Assembly: GCF_000090795.2 (NCBI RefSeq)
Contig: NW_003546459.1
Location: forward strand, 14,642-78,641
DNA from: Amphimedon queenslandica
Lineage: Eukaryota; Porifera; Demospongiae; Haplosclerida; Niphatidae
DNA length: 64,000 bases
Direction: 5' to 3'
The translations under genes and the position numbers were made by a program. Positions 1-11,745 of the stretch are shown here, piece after piece. Numbering within the stretch: position 1 is the stretch's first letter; each line of letters starts with the position of its first letter. The notes beneath the pieces were generated by a model that did not search any database, had not been told where the DNA came from, and worked only from the letters and a program-made list of their open reading frames with translations.

Positions 1-300
1 AATGGCTCCAAAATTACCCCAACTTTTTATTACATTTTCTGATATATATTGATGTACTTATGCTGTGTAGAAAGTTTGAGCTGATTCTGACTTCAATTTT
101 TCAAGTTATGACCATTTTTTTAAAACGTCAAATTTCTAAAAATTTCCCAAGGCTGCCCATGGTTTTTTCCAAAAAATGGCTCCAAAATCACCCCAACTTT
201 TTATTACATTTTCTGTTACATATTGATGTAGTTATGCTGTGTAAAAAGTTTTAGCTGATTCTGACTTCAATTTTTCAAGTTATGACCATTTTAAAGAAAA
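1..300. repeat. Dispersed ~170-180 bp AT-rich minisatellite, nearly two units
   Basis: Two imperfect copies of a unit that recurs across the window. Recognisable words are 'gctgattctgacttcaat', 'catattgatgta' and 'cccatggttttttcc'. The same unit in the opposite orientation forms a longer run at 46960-47770. It has no coding capacity; short open frames here are by-products of low-complexity AT sequence. The array may begin before the window. Confidence 0.8.
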
Positions 301-461
301 TGAACATAATGGTATGTTGTTTGCCATGTTTCTTTTACCTTAATACTTTTGTGCCAGGCTGCCTGCTTAACATTAATTTTTAGTATTTATTTTTAAGAAG
401 CAATATAAAGTAAAATGGGTCAGTAAAAATATATATAAAATACATGTACTTATTATAGCAT

Positions 462-1502
462 TCAAAAATAAAAGAACCCCACTGAGTTTAATCCATTATT
501 AAAGTATCCCCTGTATCCAATGATAGTCCCTGTCATATTAAACTTTGTTGTTGGCATGACATCATCATTGTAAGCTCCTCCATACGGACCATATTGACTT
601 CGACTTCCGTCAGCTTTCCTTGTGACAAAAGTTATCTGGATCTGACTCTGGGACCTTCCCTTTCTGATTTTTCCATAGGCACCAATCAACCATTCATTGT
701 CACTAAAGACAAGAGTAGTAAGCACTCCTTTGGCAGGTCCTTTGGGATACTGCCTACCCAGCCTTGTCTCACCACCATGCAACCTGTATTCCAACTGAAG
801 AGAGTTAATCCTGTCACTGTGGTAGATGATGACCTTTGATACTTTTACGACTGGTGGATTCATTGCGTCTGGTTCCTCCTTAAAGTTTTGACTAGGGATT
901 CCAAAATAAGTAGTTTCTTTGGCCGGAGGTATGTAGTAGACTCCAATGTTTTGAAGCACATATTTCCCTGTTCTTCCATGGAATGCAAAAATATAACCTT
1001 CAAATGTAAAATTTTTCTTCCCTATTGTCGTACCATATGGACCAATGACTCGCTTAGAATTTTCACTTGGCGAATTGATAGTAATTGTGAGCTGGTTAAC
1101 AAGTGAATCACTTGTGCTCCCTTCAATCTTTTCTACATATTCACCTTTTTCCAATGTGAAGTTATCAGGATAGAATAACATGTTGCTGCCATGACAGGAA
1201 GAGTTGTAGAGTGAGCCATTAGCAAGAATATAGGAAAGTTGGAGTAGGTCTACCTGATACATGGACATGATGCCAATGTTATAAATGTTAACAATGGTAG
1301 CACTGATGTTTGCTGTATCATCAAAATAGTCTCCACCTGTTGAACCTTCTCCTTGTGACTTTATGATTGGCCTATATCCAGGTTTTGAGACTGTAAAATT
1401 TCCAGAACTGGCCTTTTCTTGCAAGTACCACGCCTCTTGAGCTTCTTGAGAAGATGTAGTGATAAGTAAACATGTTAAAACAGATAAAAGCAATCTCTTC
1501 AT
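462..1502 (-). CDS. Secreted protein with two jacalin-like lectin domains (346 aa)
   Basis: Single-exon gene. The N-terminus (MKRLLLSVLTCLL, then polar residues) is a typical signal peptide, so the product should be secreted. Two beta-prism repeats follow. Repeat 1 (about residues 55-195) has the features GGDYFDD and GPYGTTIG and ends NIGVYYIP. Repeat 2 (about 215-346) has LRLHGG-like, GPYGGAYND and GTIIGYRGY segments and ends LNSVGFFYF. These match the jacalin family pattern (G-P-Y-G before the last strands, then L-x-S-x-G-x-F/Y). Jacalin-like domains bind mannose- or galactose-type sugars; the ligand cannot be read from sequence. Several N-x-S/T sites support secretion. The start is the ATG before the signal peptide. 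It is divergent from the receptor gene that starts at 1648. Family call is firm; a role in recognition or innate defence is inference. Confidence 0.85.
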   Translation of the reverse strand: MKRLLLSVLTCLLITTSSQEAQEAWYLQEKASSGNFTVSKPGYRPIIKSQGEGSTGGDYFDDTANISATIVNIYNIGIMSMYQVDLLQLSYILANGSLYNSSCHGSNMLFYPDNFTLEKGEYVEKIEGSTSDSLVNQLTITINSPSENSKRVIGPYGTTIGKKNFTFEGYIFAFHGRTGKYVLQNIGVYYIPPAKETTYFGIPSQNFKEEPDAMNPPVVKVSKVIIYHSDRINSLQLEYRLHGGETRLGRQYPKGPAKGVLTTLVFSDNEWLIGAYGKIRKGRSQSQIQITFVTRKADGSRSQYGPYGGAYNDDVMPTTKFNMTGTIIGYRGYFNNGLNSVGFFYF

Positions 1503-1647
1503 TGTTTTTGAGTAGTGTAAGCAATTGCATCATGTGACAACTTTTTATGCAGTGGTTGCATATCAAAAAGGGGTGGGGCTGGATGGTGCAGCTAGCTAGG
1601 GGCGGTGTTGTCGATTGTGCATTGACGCCCTTTAGTTCAAGTAGCCA
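1503..1647. promoter_or_regulatory. Short divergent intergenic region, probable shared promoter
   Basis: Only 145 bp separate the ATG of the jacalin gene (-) from the inferred ATG of the receptor gene (+). The interval is locally GC-richer than its surroundings and contains a GC-box-like 'ggggcgg' word and 'ggggtggggctgg'. Co-regulation of the lectin and the receptor is inferred from position only. Confidence 0.45.
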
Positions 1648-4600
1648 ATGAAGTCTCGTTACCAGTTACTTGTAAGTTGGTATTTTAGGCTATATATAGA
1701 TCTACAATTTTTACAAATACTTTACTTTAGGTTTCCAAAGATAAACAATGCAGGCTGTTGCTGTTCGCCCTGGTACCATTATTCACTTTTGCTGCCATAT
1801 TATCTTTAGGAATTAGTGCAATCCCATGCTTTAGCTCACAAATCATCACTTTAAATTTCGGAGACACATCAGGAAAGTATGGTGCAGAGGTTATCTCTAT
1901 TTATTCTACAGAAGCTTCCTCTTACACCTTTCGCATGGTCAACTCCAGCAATCCCGCCATCAGTAAAGCTGTGGTCTTCACTTCATCTGCAAAACCGTCA
2001 CTTTCCTTTGTGAGTTTAACTGAAACCTTCAAGTTGGAATCAAAGCAGTCTCTTGAGCTACCAAATAAAAGGTTTCGTACAGGATGCAATTTTTTGATGT
2101 ATGATGAGCCTATCTATCTCCTTCCTAATTCTTTTTTGAAATATACACCTACAAACACAACAAATAGTATCCAATTGTGTTTATTCACTCAAAGGGAGCA
2201 GTACGTTCAGTTTTTAACAGATGGTCATTTTAATTGTCCGCAAACCTTCAGAAATAGTACTAGATCTAGTCCTTCAGTTCTGTTTCATATCAGTGAAGCG
2301 TCCCTGTATTATGTTGCCATTGAAGCTAATTCTAATCTCTCAGCAGCTTTACCTATTAATATTACAGTCAATCGTAGCTACTATGACACTTCCAAACTAC
2401 ATAACCTCTCATCAAGTGACTGTAACAACCCCTTAACTCCTGGATCTGTCTGTGAGATGAAGCTTTGTGATCACTATTTGACCTGCCAAAATTCTGCAAT
2501 AAATTACATAGCATTTCAATCAACTGAGCCCGTTTTGCTGGAATACACAATATTTGAAACGTTTTGGCTCTCATGGAAAAAAAGAATAATCATTTTCACT
2601 ATGGCAGCAATTTTTGTTACTGTGGCTTCCATTACCATATTTGGAGTAGTGGTCTGCCTCTGTTGTTACAGGTGTTCAAAAGGTAGCCACAATACTATAA
2701 ATAGCTTATATGATACTAATTATGATAACTTTCTTACTACGCTGAGATAAATTTCTTTTTTCCATATTAGGAACTCAGAATAAAAGCATTAATGTCATTA
2801 CATATGTGCCTAATAAAAGTGAGTTAAATATAATTATTTCTTTATTATTCATCAATATTAATAGGAGGCATTCTATGTCGTTATGACAGATGCTGTTTTA
2901 TTTGGCAGGGCGCAGCAGTCACAGCATTTATTTTAGCATTCATTACCCTCTTTATTGCTTTACAATTCAATTCAGTGGAATCTTTGTCAAACACTACTAA
3001 AACAGTTACAATTGATAAAAATCCTACTTTAGTGGGTCAGGTGCAGTCGATGTCATCTATTAAAATTACTCAAATCTTTTCTGTTGCAGAAACTGTAAGT
3101 GTGTTTAAATTACCTTGTAGCCTGGTAAACACTTCTTTTGCTTCCATTTTTCAAACGCGCAAAATTCGAGCTAGTCACAACTCTAATTCATCTCGATATG
3201 GTTTCAATTATGATTATAGTATTCCATTAGTTTTGTCAATGGGATCAGAAATTACATACATTGTCACAAATATTGCTTCATCATCTCCAAACTTGACAGA
3301 GACATGTTTACGTTTTGTATTAATGAATTCACATGACGCTTACAATGAATTTTTGAATTTGCCTGACTACTACAACTTTACAAGGTATGTTTCACGTTCA
3401 GATTGTCTACTGGAAAATAAAAATGTAACTTTTAACATTGACCAAGTACAAGGAATCTATTATGTTGGTGTAGAAATACCACAGTCAGTATCAGAAATCA
3501 GTGCCATAGTAAATGTTGCTCACACTTACTTTGAACTTTCTAATTCAGACAAAGAATGTTCAAACTTGTCAATTAAGAGTCCAAACTGTTCTATTCATAT
3601 TTGTAACAAGTGGATGTGCCTTAATAACAAACAAAATATTTGTATTTTTGCCAACTCAACCAGCCCTGATGAATTGACAGTTGACACACAACCAGTCTTA
3701 TATGGTGGTGGATTAACAGTGTACTTAATCATACTATCCATGTTTCTACTTCTTTTGGGTGTTTCTATCCTAGTTATTTTGCTAATAATATGTGTTTACA
3801 TCAATTGTTGCTCAACTTTTATTAAATATTTAGTTTCACTGAAAAAAGGAAAATTATGTAGATCTATTTTAATTGGTAAGGTCACTGTATAGTAAATCTA
3901 ATGACTTATTTTATTATTAATTTTGTTAGGCATCTTTTTATTGGCAACATGCCTAATACTAGTGGGATCTCTTACATTACTTTTAATCAACCCATGGAAA
4001 TTTTCTGATTATGCAGTAGTAGCAGATCAAAAAGGATTTACGATGCTGCATCAAAATCTGAGCTCATTCACATCATCTGAAATTGATGTTGACTTAAATA
4101 ATGAAAATGGTAACTCAAGTATTGAAATATATGCTGTTCCTTGGAATAATATTTCTGTTCTTCATGAGACAGTACATAGTTACGTTAATTGCTCAAGTTT
4201 TCCATGCATTATTAGCAAGTATCTTTATGTCGTCAGATCTGAAAAAACTGATTTTAATTACACAATCAAGATGGTATCAAAGCCTAATGATACTGGTCTT
4301 CAATTTTGCTTTTCCATTTTTGATGACGAGACAAAGTACAATTATTTTATATCAAAACAAACATATCAACCTGCCAAAAGCAAATTATTTAACAGCACTA
4401 ATAGCAAATCACTTTTCTTTAGATTTTCTGGTTCTGATATGAAGAAGTCTGCAGCTTATTACTTTACTCTTGTGCATTTTGCCTATCCATTTGATTACTT
4501 AAGCAGTATTCATGATTACAGTGTTCAAGTTGAAGTTTCATTTAATGCATCAATTGGATATTACATGTTACCATTTAGTACAAAACCAGTTCTTAATGAT

Positions 4601-7600
4601 AGATCTAGTGAAGGACAAAGCTTTAATTTTCAAAACAGTAACTCTATTCTTGCAAAATATAATGGTTCTACAGTCGCTCACATTTACCTCAAGAATGGAA
4701 ACCTCATTGATGCTACTCTTGGTATTGTTTTTATTTTAATAATTGCTCTGACTGCAGTACTGCTAATAGTGTTCACAATTATTATTGCACTAAGCAAAGC
4801 ATGTTTAAATTTTCTTCCACAAAAGAATGACCAGGAACCTCTTTTGCAATCAAATTCTATACCTAGTGTGGCTGCCCAAAATAATCAAAATTTTTTTATT
4901 ATTACGCAACAAAGATTGCATGATGTCAATAGAAGTCAAGATTCCATTGAAGGTTATCGTAATTATAGTTATGCTACAGATGAAGGAGTTGATTCTGATA
5001 CTGATGCTACTGACAGCCCAATTGTTTTTAAAAAACCTACAATAAGAACACGAAGACAAGAGGCTTGCACTTTTTCAGATCCAGAGAGTGGCTATTATTC
5101 AACAGATGATCGAAGGAGATACCTTTCTTCAGCAACAGCACATAGACAAGGAAGAAGATTAATAGATTATACTTCTTCAGACAGTGATTCAACAGCTGAT
5201 GATTGCACGAGAGGTAGAACTACAGAAAATACAGGCAGAAAACACGCATTAAGTGACATAAAAGGTATTACCAATTGTTTTATGAACTAGTAAAATAGCA
5301 ATATTTATATGAAATTCTTTTTTAGAAAGTAGTATAACTCACTCAACAACACCTGCTGAAACAAAGGCAATTTTACCGACATTAGAAACAAGCAGTATGT
5401 GACATCAAATTAATTTATGTTGGATCTAAATACTATTATAACAGAACAATCCAAGCTTTCTGATGTTGGATGTGCTAATCTTGAATGTAAAGATAAAGTC
5501 AATACATTACATTTTGAAGATAAAGGAAATGGTAAGATAACAAATAATAAACAGTTCGCATTATAAAACAGATACAGGGGAAGCTAATTTTAGAAAAACA
5601 GAGTCAGTTTACAAACAGCAATTAAAGCCTGAAAATGTTTTACTGGATAGAAAATTTCAAGCTATAGAAAGTATAATCATTCATTTTTCTATCTATAATT
5701 GTTTTGACTACAGATGTTTTTGGTAAGTTAATTAAGTTAAAATTACAAGCTAATGATGGTTTAATGCATCATTGTGATCAATCTGGCATAACTCTTGTTA
5801 TTCCAGAGGGAGCAGTACAAGAGTCAACTACTGTATGGTTTGGAGCATGTCTGCTCAGTGATAAGTTTAAGTTTGGTGATTATGTACCAGTCACTCCTAT
5901 TGTATGGGTACACATTGACAGAAAGCTGGATAAATGTGCTGAGCTGTATATTCCTCACGATGTTGTCATTTCTAGTGAAGATAATTTACAGCAGTTCACC
6001 ATACTAACAGCACATGATGATGAATGCTCTGATGTTATAAGTTTCCGAGAGAATGATGCATCAAAACTCGAACTTGCATCTGGATCACAAATTTTTAAAA
6101 TTTCATCACCTCATTTTTGCTCTAATTGTGTTGCTGTCCAGAAAAGAGCATACAAAGCCATACCCAGGAGGTATTTAATAGCACAAGCTGATAAGAAAAT
6201 TGGCAGCAGAGAAGAACTATTGGTGCAATTTATTTTTTTATGCCAACTACAAGGTTGCAAAAAGGTATTATTTAAAGCATGAGTGATTATACCTATTAAA
6301 TAAGGTATAATATCATAGGTTGTTGAAGATCAGTGTGATAAAGAAGAATACAGAAATATATCTTGGAAACCAGTCACATTTACAGGTGCTGGTCAAGTAT
6401 CACTATCTTTTGAGCCACATAATGTTTCTGGTTGGAAAATAGAAAAGGTTGGACTTTTTACAAACTATGTAAGTTACTATCAAATGTGCCACATAGAGTA
6501 ATACTATGATTTCTACTAGATTTCTACAGAAGATATTGATTATTATCAAATGATGGGTTGTAAAAATGCTGCAGAAGTGACTGAAGATGAATTTGAGCGG
6601 CTAAAGTTGTTAGAAGACATTTGCTCTTATCCTCCTCGTTTCAAAATACAGTTTAAACCAAATGCAGCAGTGAAAAGAAGCCAAAAAGTGATAGTTCAAT
6701 TCAATCAAGTTCACCCTCCAGTAAACAGCACAATCCTGTTAGAAGGTTCCAAAGAATTATCTCCTTCCCTCTCTTCATCTACAAGTACTAGTACTGAGTC
6801 CAGCATTGATCAAATGACATACGGTAAATTGGTAATTACACTTTCATACAATTTTATTTAAAATTCATTTAGCAAATGATCCTTTGCTTGGGGACTGTCT
6901 ATATATTGTTACAAGTGAAGGAGATCTAGGAAAAAAATGGTTTTATTTTGGATCTAGATTAGGTCTAACTTATGGTCAGCTTCGAAATATTGAATTATTG
7001 ACAAGCACTGACTTTACTCAATGTACGAGAGAAGTCATAATTCACTGGAGAGATCAAAATAGGTCAGAATCATGGAAACCTTTAGCAGTAGCTCTTGCTA
7101 AAATTGGATTTAAAGATCTAGCACACAAAGTCAAAAATCATTTTAATCCACCTTCTGTACTTGAATCAGAACCTGAAGATAAAGAAGATGACTATAAAGG
7201 AGTTTATTGTAATCTTTGTGAAGAATACCATCTTAAACCTGAAAACATTCAACAAGAAGTGCCAAGTAAGTTGGTTTTTCCATTGTTAAATAATTCTATA
7301 TACTTAATAGACATTAACTCTCCTCCTGATATGGTTGATCTTATTAACTTGGTAGCAGCAAAGATTCCAGACAAGTTTTATCAATTTGGAACAGCAATTC
7401 GTGTAAACAATGGGTACTTGAAGAGTCTCTATGATACTTATCATGATCCCGTGGATAGATTCACTGATGTTTTAAATAGATGGAAAGACAATGATCCAGA
7501 TACATACACATGGAGTACTGTTATAAAGGTAATTCAGTCTGATGCAATTGGAGCTTATGCAATAGCTCATGACATTATTGAGTATCTAAAGCAGAAGTGA
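1648..7600 (+). CDS. Six-pass membrane receptor-like protein: three repeated ectodomains, ZU5 and two Death domains
   Basis: Predicted 1770 aa from 13 exons with consistent phase: 1648-1671, 1731-2682, 2771-2818, 2865-3875, 3930-5264, 5326-5394, 5445-5531, 5572-5670, 5714-6264, 6319-6468, 6520-6823, 6873-7265, 7311-7600. The first exon encodes only MKSRYQLL. Hydrophobic helices lie near residues 17-39, 294-319, 358-378, 626-655, 679-701 and 941-968; basic, Cys-rich short loops between pairs predict inside-facing ends. The three N-glycosylation-rich ectodomains share a weak core: QLCLFTQREQYVQFL / TCLRFVLMNSHDAYNEFL / LQFCFSIFDDETKYNYFI, each followed by a YYV- or YYF-type strand. A Ser/Asp-rich tail leads to ZU5 (about 1210-1350), a conserved linker, Death domain 1 (about 1548-1630), a YCNLCEEYH linker and Death domain 2 (about 1677-1770). 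ZU5/Death architecture is known from UNC5, PIDD and ankyrins; the six-pass front end matches nothing I recognise. Ligand unknown. Splitting into separate genes is less likely because every junction keeps frame. Confidence 0.78.
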
Positions 7601-7604
7601 CAGT

Positions 7605-8045
7605 GTATGCTTTGAGCTATACTAATTGACAATAACATAGCTATTGCCATACATAATGCTCATTTTTTTAATTATGATAGTGTAGTCTATGAGTGTATTT
7701 GATCTTAAAATATTGTTTAGCTGATAAGGAATAGACAATACAAAGTATGTGAATAATTATCGTTAGTTACCAGGAGAAATAAGGATATACTCATCAGTGA
7801 ACACTTCCACTTCTATGTCTTTTAATACTGCTAGTACTTTTCCTTTTGGAACACAAAATACCTAAACGGGTAGCATTCTATAATTTATAAAATAAAGGCA
7901 CTTAAATGCTGAAATTTCAAAAGTAGTATATTTAGGCAGTGTCCCAAAATAACCATGCACTCTTCTCATAATACCGAACAATAGGAAAAGCACAAAATGT
8001 ACATATAAATTTTTGCAGTGTACTTGTGCATGTACTTAATGTTTT
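7605..8045 (-). pseudogene. Decayed copy of the last two CENP-C exons
   Basis: The stretch aligns by eye with 20060-20510: the exon reading 'accaggagaaataagg' and its flank 'ggtagcattctataatt' are shared, and the downstream part resembles the final CENP-C exon. The cupin-encoding frame is broken in the last exon and no other CENP-C exon is present. It lies directly behind the receptor gene, about 12 kb from the intact CENP-C. It is a segmental duplicate rather than a processed copy, because intron sequence was copied too. Confidence 0.75.
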
Positions 8046-8614
8046 AATTGTAGTCTTCTCAGTATTTGATATTGTCACCTAGGAATGAATTTATTGATTG
8101 TGTGTCTAAATTTTACTTTTTTACAATTAAACATTTTTTATTGCTTACATTGGTGCACCCTGTTGCTTGGTACATTAAAACAGGATATTTTCTTCATTGG
8201 ATTGATTGAAGTCTACACATAGATCTAGATGTTGGTTTGAACCAGTAAAAAAGCAAAGGACTGGACAACACATTGTAGTTTAACTGGAGCCTTTAGATCT
8301 AGATATATATATGGATCATGTGATTCATAGTATAATGGGGTCAATTGCAGTTACACATTCAGAATTGCAATTATACCATGTTGATTACAGATGAAACAGA
8401 AACATTGCTTGCTTCAAAAATGAAAAATTTACTGCTTTATCATAACATATTTTCACCAAGCAGGGTTTCTTAGAAAGTGTACTAAGTGAGTAAAACAGCA
8501 CACTTCATGAGCTTACAAGCACTGGATGAATACCATGGATCAAAGTTTTCTACAAAGCTCTGGCTCTATACTAAGCACACTTCTATTTATACATAATACA
8601 GTGCATTATGATCA
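8046..8614. other. Intergenic stretch, nothing recognised
   Basis: AT-rich, without a splice-consistent open frame or a repeat I recognise. Confidence 0.6.
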
Positions 8615-9022
8615 TATAGACCCTATAGGGCGCTAACTTCTAGAAGCAATTTATAGATACCGTATATGAGACACTATTAGTAATCTTCCGTATCCTATCC
8701 GCATTCTTTAATGAAAAAATTTCGAAATTCTCCTGCTGGACGGCAAAACCAGGCAAAATCAATGGATAGGAGGCCAAAAGCAGCCTTTGTGGACAAGTGG
8801 CTTCAAGTGCAATGAAGCTTTTTCTCAGGAGACATTCTGGGCTCTATTCTTCACTGTTACTGGCATTTATTGCCACTCAAACAAGCTCTGGAAGCCACGA
8901 AGGCCTCTTGTTCCTTGTTTCCCCATGTAGCTACACGGTATCTTGCCGTCCAAATCATGAGTGTGGGTGGATACCGTAATGCAATAATTACTTGCAGAAC
9001 TTAGCGCCCTATAGGGTCTATA
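8615..9022. mobile_element. Non-autonomous inverted-repeat element (~408 bp)
   Basis: Ends are exact inverted copies over 22 bp: 'tatagaccctatagggcg' followed by 'ctaa' on the left, and its reverse complement at 9001-9022. Each end itself contains the palindrome 'ccctataggg'. Similarity continues imperfectly inward to about 50 bp. The 60-codon open frame inside (8797-8979) has no domain and is not called. The family differs from the TACNGTA elements elsewhere in the window. Confidence 0.75.
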
Positions 9023-9114
9023 ACTTTACTGAGCTGTGTCTATAATGAGTCAGTAGTCAGTATATTACACTGACAATGCAATCATAAAAATTCCATTTAG
9101 ATCTACATTCTGTT

Positions 9115-9192
9115 CAAGCTTAGGCCTCAATTGCAATTACACTTATTACAGTATACTGTAATAAGTGTAATTGCAATTGAGGCCTAAGCTTG
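9115..9192. repeat. Perfect 78 bp palindrome with no spacer
   Basis: Arms of 39 bp are exact reverse complements meeting between 9153 and 9154 at 'acagtatactgt'. The arms run outward through 'aattgcaattgaggcc' to 'aagcttg'. It sits immediately upstream of the truncated ZU5/Death gene and could form a cruciform. An assembly artefact at a contig join cannot be excluded. Confidence 0.95.
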
Positions 9193-9204
9193 TTTGTCAT
9201 TGTC

Positions 9205-10916
9205 ATGGGGCCTTTAACTTACATTAAAACTGTAACTGATCAGCATAGGTCCACTAAGCTGCACAATGTTTTTGGCAAATTAACTAAGTTACAATTACAA
9301 GCAAATGCAGTACCTATTTTTCCATGTGTGATCTTTGATACTAGTACTGTTTCTCTTACATATGAATCTGATGATGATGTTGGGTGGACAAGGATCAATG
9401 GGACATTTAGTGGTTCTACTGTATGTGATTACAGCTTGAATTACTTGTTTAGAATCATTTAGGTTTCCATTGAGCAAATTGATTATCATAAAGTCATGGA
9501 TGGTGACATTAAAAATTTGAAGCTTTCTGAAAAAAACCTTACTTACCCTCCGCGTATTAGAGTACAGTTTATTAGCAGCAAGATAATGCCTCCCAAAACT
9601 GTGACTGTGAAATTTGATGGAGTAAAACTCTTCCCAGGATCACTTCCTGTTACAGATACTATAATTTTAAGATCAGGTTAGTAATAGTAACTTGCTTTAT
9701 TGATGTTGGTACATAATAAACAACAATGATTGTTTTTGAAATACCGTATACCAGGAAATTGTTGAGAAAGTGACATTTAGCGAATTGCTAAATTTTGGTG
9801 ATTGGTGGATTTTAATTTGGCAAATTTGTGGCCATGTGCTATTGAGCATGCCCATAATGGCTCACAATGGTAGATTTTTATTTTGGCGAATGGCTATCAA
9901 AATGCCAATTTGCCAAATTAAATTCCCTCCAAAATTTTTTACTATAGTAAATTAGTGAATTTGGAAAACTTAAATGTTTAAAATTTGAGGTAAAAAGTAC
10001 TCAATTTTCTCCCAATTTTTTTGTGAAAGTCCTGTTATAATTATAATTTCAAATGAAATTAGTAATTATCTTTAATTTGCACACATGCAGATAATGTCAT
10101 GGAATCCCCTATCTCCATTGCATCAGATATTGACAGTAATGATGCATTTTCTAAAGGTTAGCTCTGCCATGACAATATATATAGCAATAAAATATGTAAC
10201 CTTTTTTATAAGATAATGATCCAGATCTGGGTGACATGCTTCAAATCATTACAATAGAGAAGTGTGTCAATGACATCTGGTTCAATTTTGGTTATCACAT
10301 TGGAATATCCGTGCCAGTACTTAATGGGATTGAAGCACACTGTACAACTTCTGACCAGTGTACAAGGCAAGTCATATTTCATTGGCGGAGTAAGAATAAA
10401 ACAGCATCATGGAAACCATTAGCAGAAGCTCTTGTTAAAGCTGGACTTCCTGATGTAGCACACAAACTCAGAGATCGGTTTGTCCTTAGCAAAGCTGAGG
10501 CATCTTCAAGGGAGACTGGTCGATACTGTTCTTTATGCAAGAAAATTCACTTTACAATATATGATGTACCAGGTATATGTATGTAGCATTTATACAGTTG
10601 TTGACTCAAATTTAATATAGATGAAATATTGAATAGCCCTCCAAAAATGAAAGACCTTGTGGATATAATTGCATCAAAAATTGAAGATAAATATTTTCTA
10701 TTTGGAACATTAATTGGACTAAATTTATCTGTTTTACGAGCAATAGAAACAGAGCGTCGTACTTGCAAGGAAAGATTCATTGAAGTATTAAGTAGATGGA
10801 TAAATGATGATCCCAATAATGTCACATGGCGAACAATAATACAAATACTACAAGCAGATGCTCTCCAAGCTTCAGCAATTGCTGATAAAGCTATTGAACA
10901 CTTGTGTAACCTTTAG
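9205..10916 (+). CDS. Truncated ZU5/Death-domain paralogue (about 383 aa)
   Basis: Exons: about 9205-9420, 9463-9676, 10091-10156, 10213-10572, 10621-10916, all phase-compatible. It matches the cytoplasmic half of the 1648-7600 gene in the same order: NVFGKLTKLQLQAN (first ZU5 strands), then a jump across most of ZU5, the YPPRIRVQF linker module, Death domain 1, a YCSLCKKIHF linker and Death domain 2. Intron positions and phases agree with the larger gene, which supports both models. About 130-140 residues of ZU5 are missing in frame. No membrane segment is present, so the product would be cytosolic and could act as a decoy or adaptor; that is inference. The 5' end is uncertain: the first ATG in frame (9205) abuts the 78 bp palindrome, and the true start may lie elsewhere. 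It could also be a decaying duplicate. Confidence 0.65.
9742..9949. mobile_element. TACNGTA-type MITE in an intron of the truncated ZU5/Death gene
   Basis: Ends 'taccgtata' and 'actatagta' with inverted internal 'aatttggcgaat'-like words. The same family lies in the opposite orientation at 24485-24694; both contain 'gagcatgc' and 'ggctatcaaaatgcc' type words. Confidence 0.7.
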
Positions 10917-11395
10917 CATCATGAAAGTATGGTTTACTATATTTTTCTATCCTTACCGGTATATACTTATACTTACAGTACCTTAATTTATTAAATTTAT
11001 ACATTTCTTTATTCTAAATTAATTTTGAAAAATAGCACACTTCATTGCATTATGTAATGTTATAGATCTACCAACTGTGAGCTAGCTAATTGTAGACAAT
11101 AATAGTTAATATTGTATGTAAAATTTTTGTTACTGCTCAAAATAGTGGATAATAAAGCATTTCTACAGTCATGACCATTCAATAATTGATTGAATACTGT
11201 GATTCTGTAAATGAAAGTGTAATATAGTATATAACAGGTATCATTTATCTTTTCATTATGTAACAATTTGAGAGTGAGTGCATGTACACTAGTCTGTAGT
11301 CTGTGTATTTATTATAACATTATAGAAAATTTGAAACAACATACATGTATGTGTACATGTATCCATATCATAATGTGTACATGCTTACATGTATA
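10917..11395. other. Intergenic stretch, nothing recognised
   Basis: AT-rich sequence after the stop of the truncated ZU5/Death gene. I see no coding exon. Short 'acatgtacatgt'-type runs typical of this genome are present. Confidence 0.55.
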
Positions 11396-11745
11396 CCTCA
11401 TCTTTTTTGGTCTCCTTGAATCTTGAGCCAAATTTTACCAAAATGAAAAAAAATTCTCCATTTTTATAATTTTTTCTGATACATATTATACATCTCCTTA
11501 TGTTGTGTAGAAAGTTTGAATGAATTCTGATCAAAATTGGATTTTTTACAAATTTTTTAAGTTGTTCAAAAATCAAACAAAAGTCTCTGTACTATAGGTA
11601 TAGTACACCAAATTTTGCGAAAAATGAAGAAGACAGTATTCTTCATTTTTATACTTTTTTCTGATACATATACATGTTCTTATATTGTGTAAGAGTTTGA
11701 ACAACCAAAATTAAATTTTTTACAAATTATTATTAAGACCAAGAA
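11396..11745. repeat. Dispersed minisatellite, about two units
   Basis: Same family as 1-300: 'ctgatacatat', 'gtgtagaaagtttga' and 'aaaaatcaaacaaaagtc' words repeat at about 170 bp spacing. The remaining 11746-12210 holds no gene I can support. Confidence 0.75.

Noticed and set aside
1758-5290. Three independent single-pass receptors in tandem
   Set aside because: The frames connect through phase-matched short introns, none of the later pieces has its own ATG plus signal peptide, and the last one continues in frame to ZU5 and the Death domains.
8797-8979. Small open frame with a possible signal peptide
   Set aside because: It lies inside the 8615-9022 inverted-repeat element, its start is not an ATG in good context, and it has no domain or splice partner.
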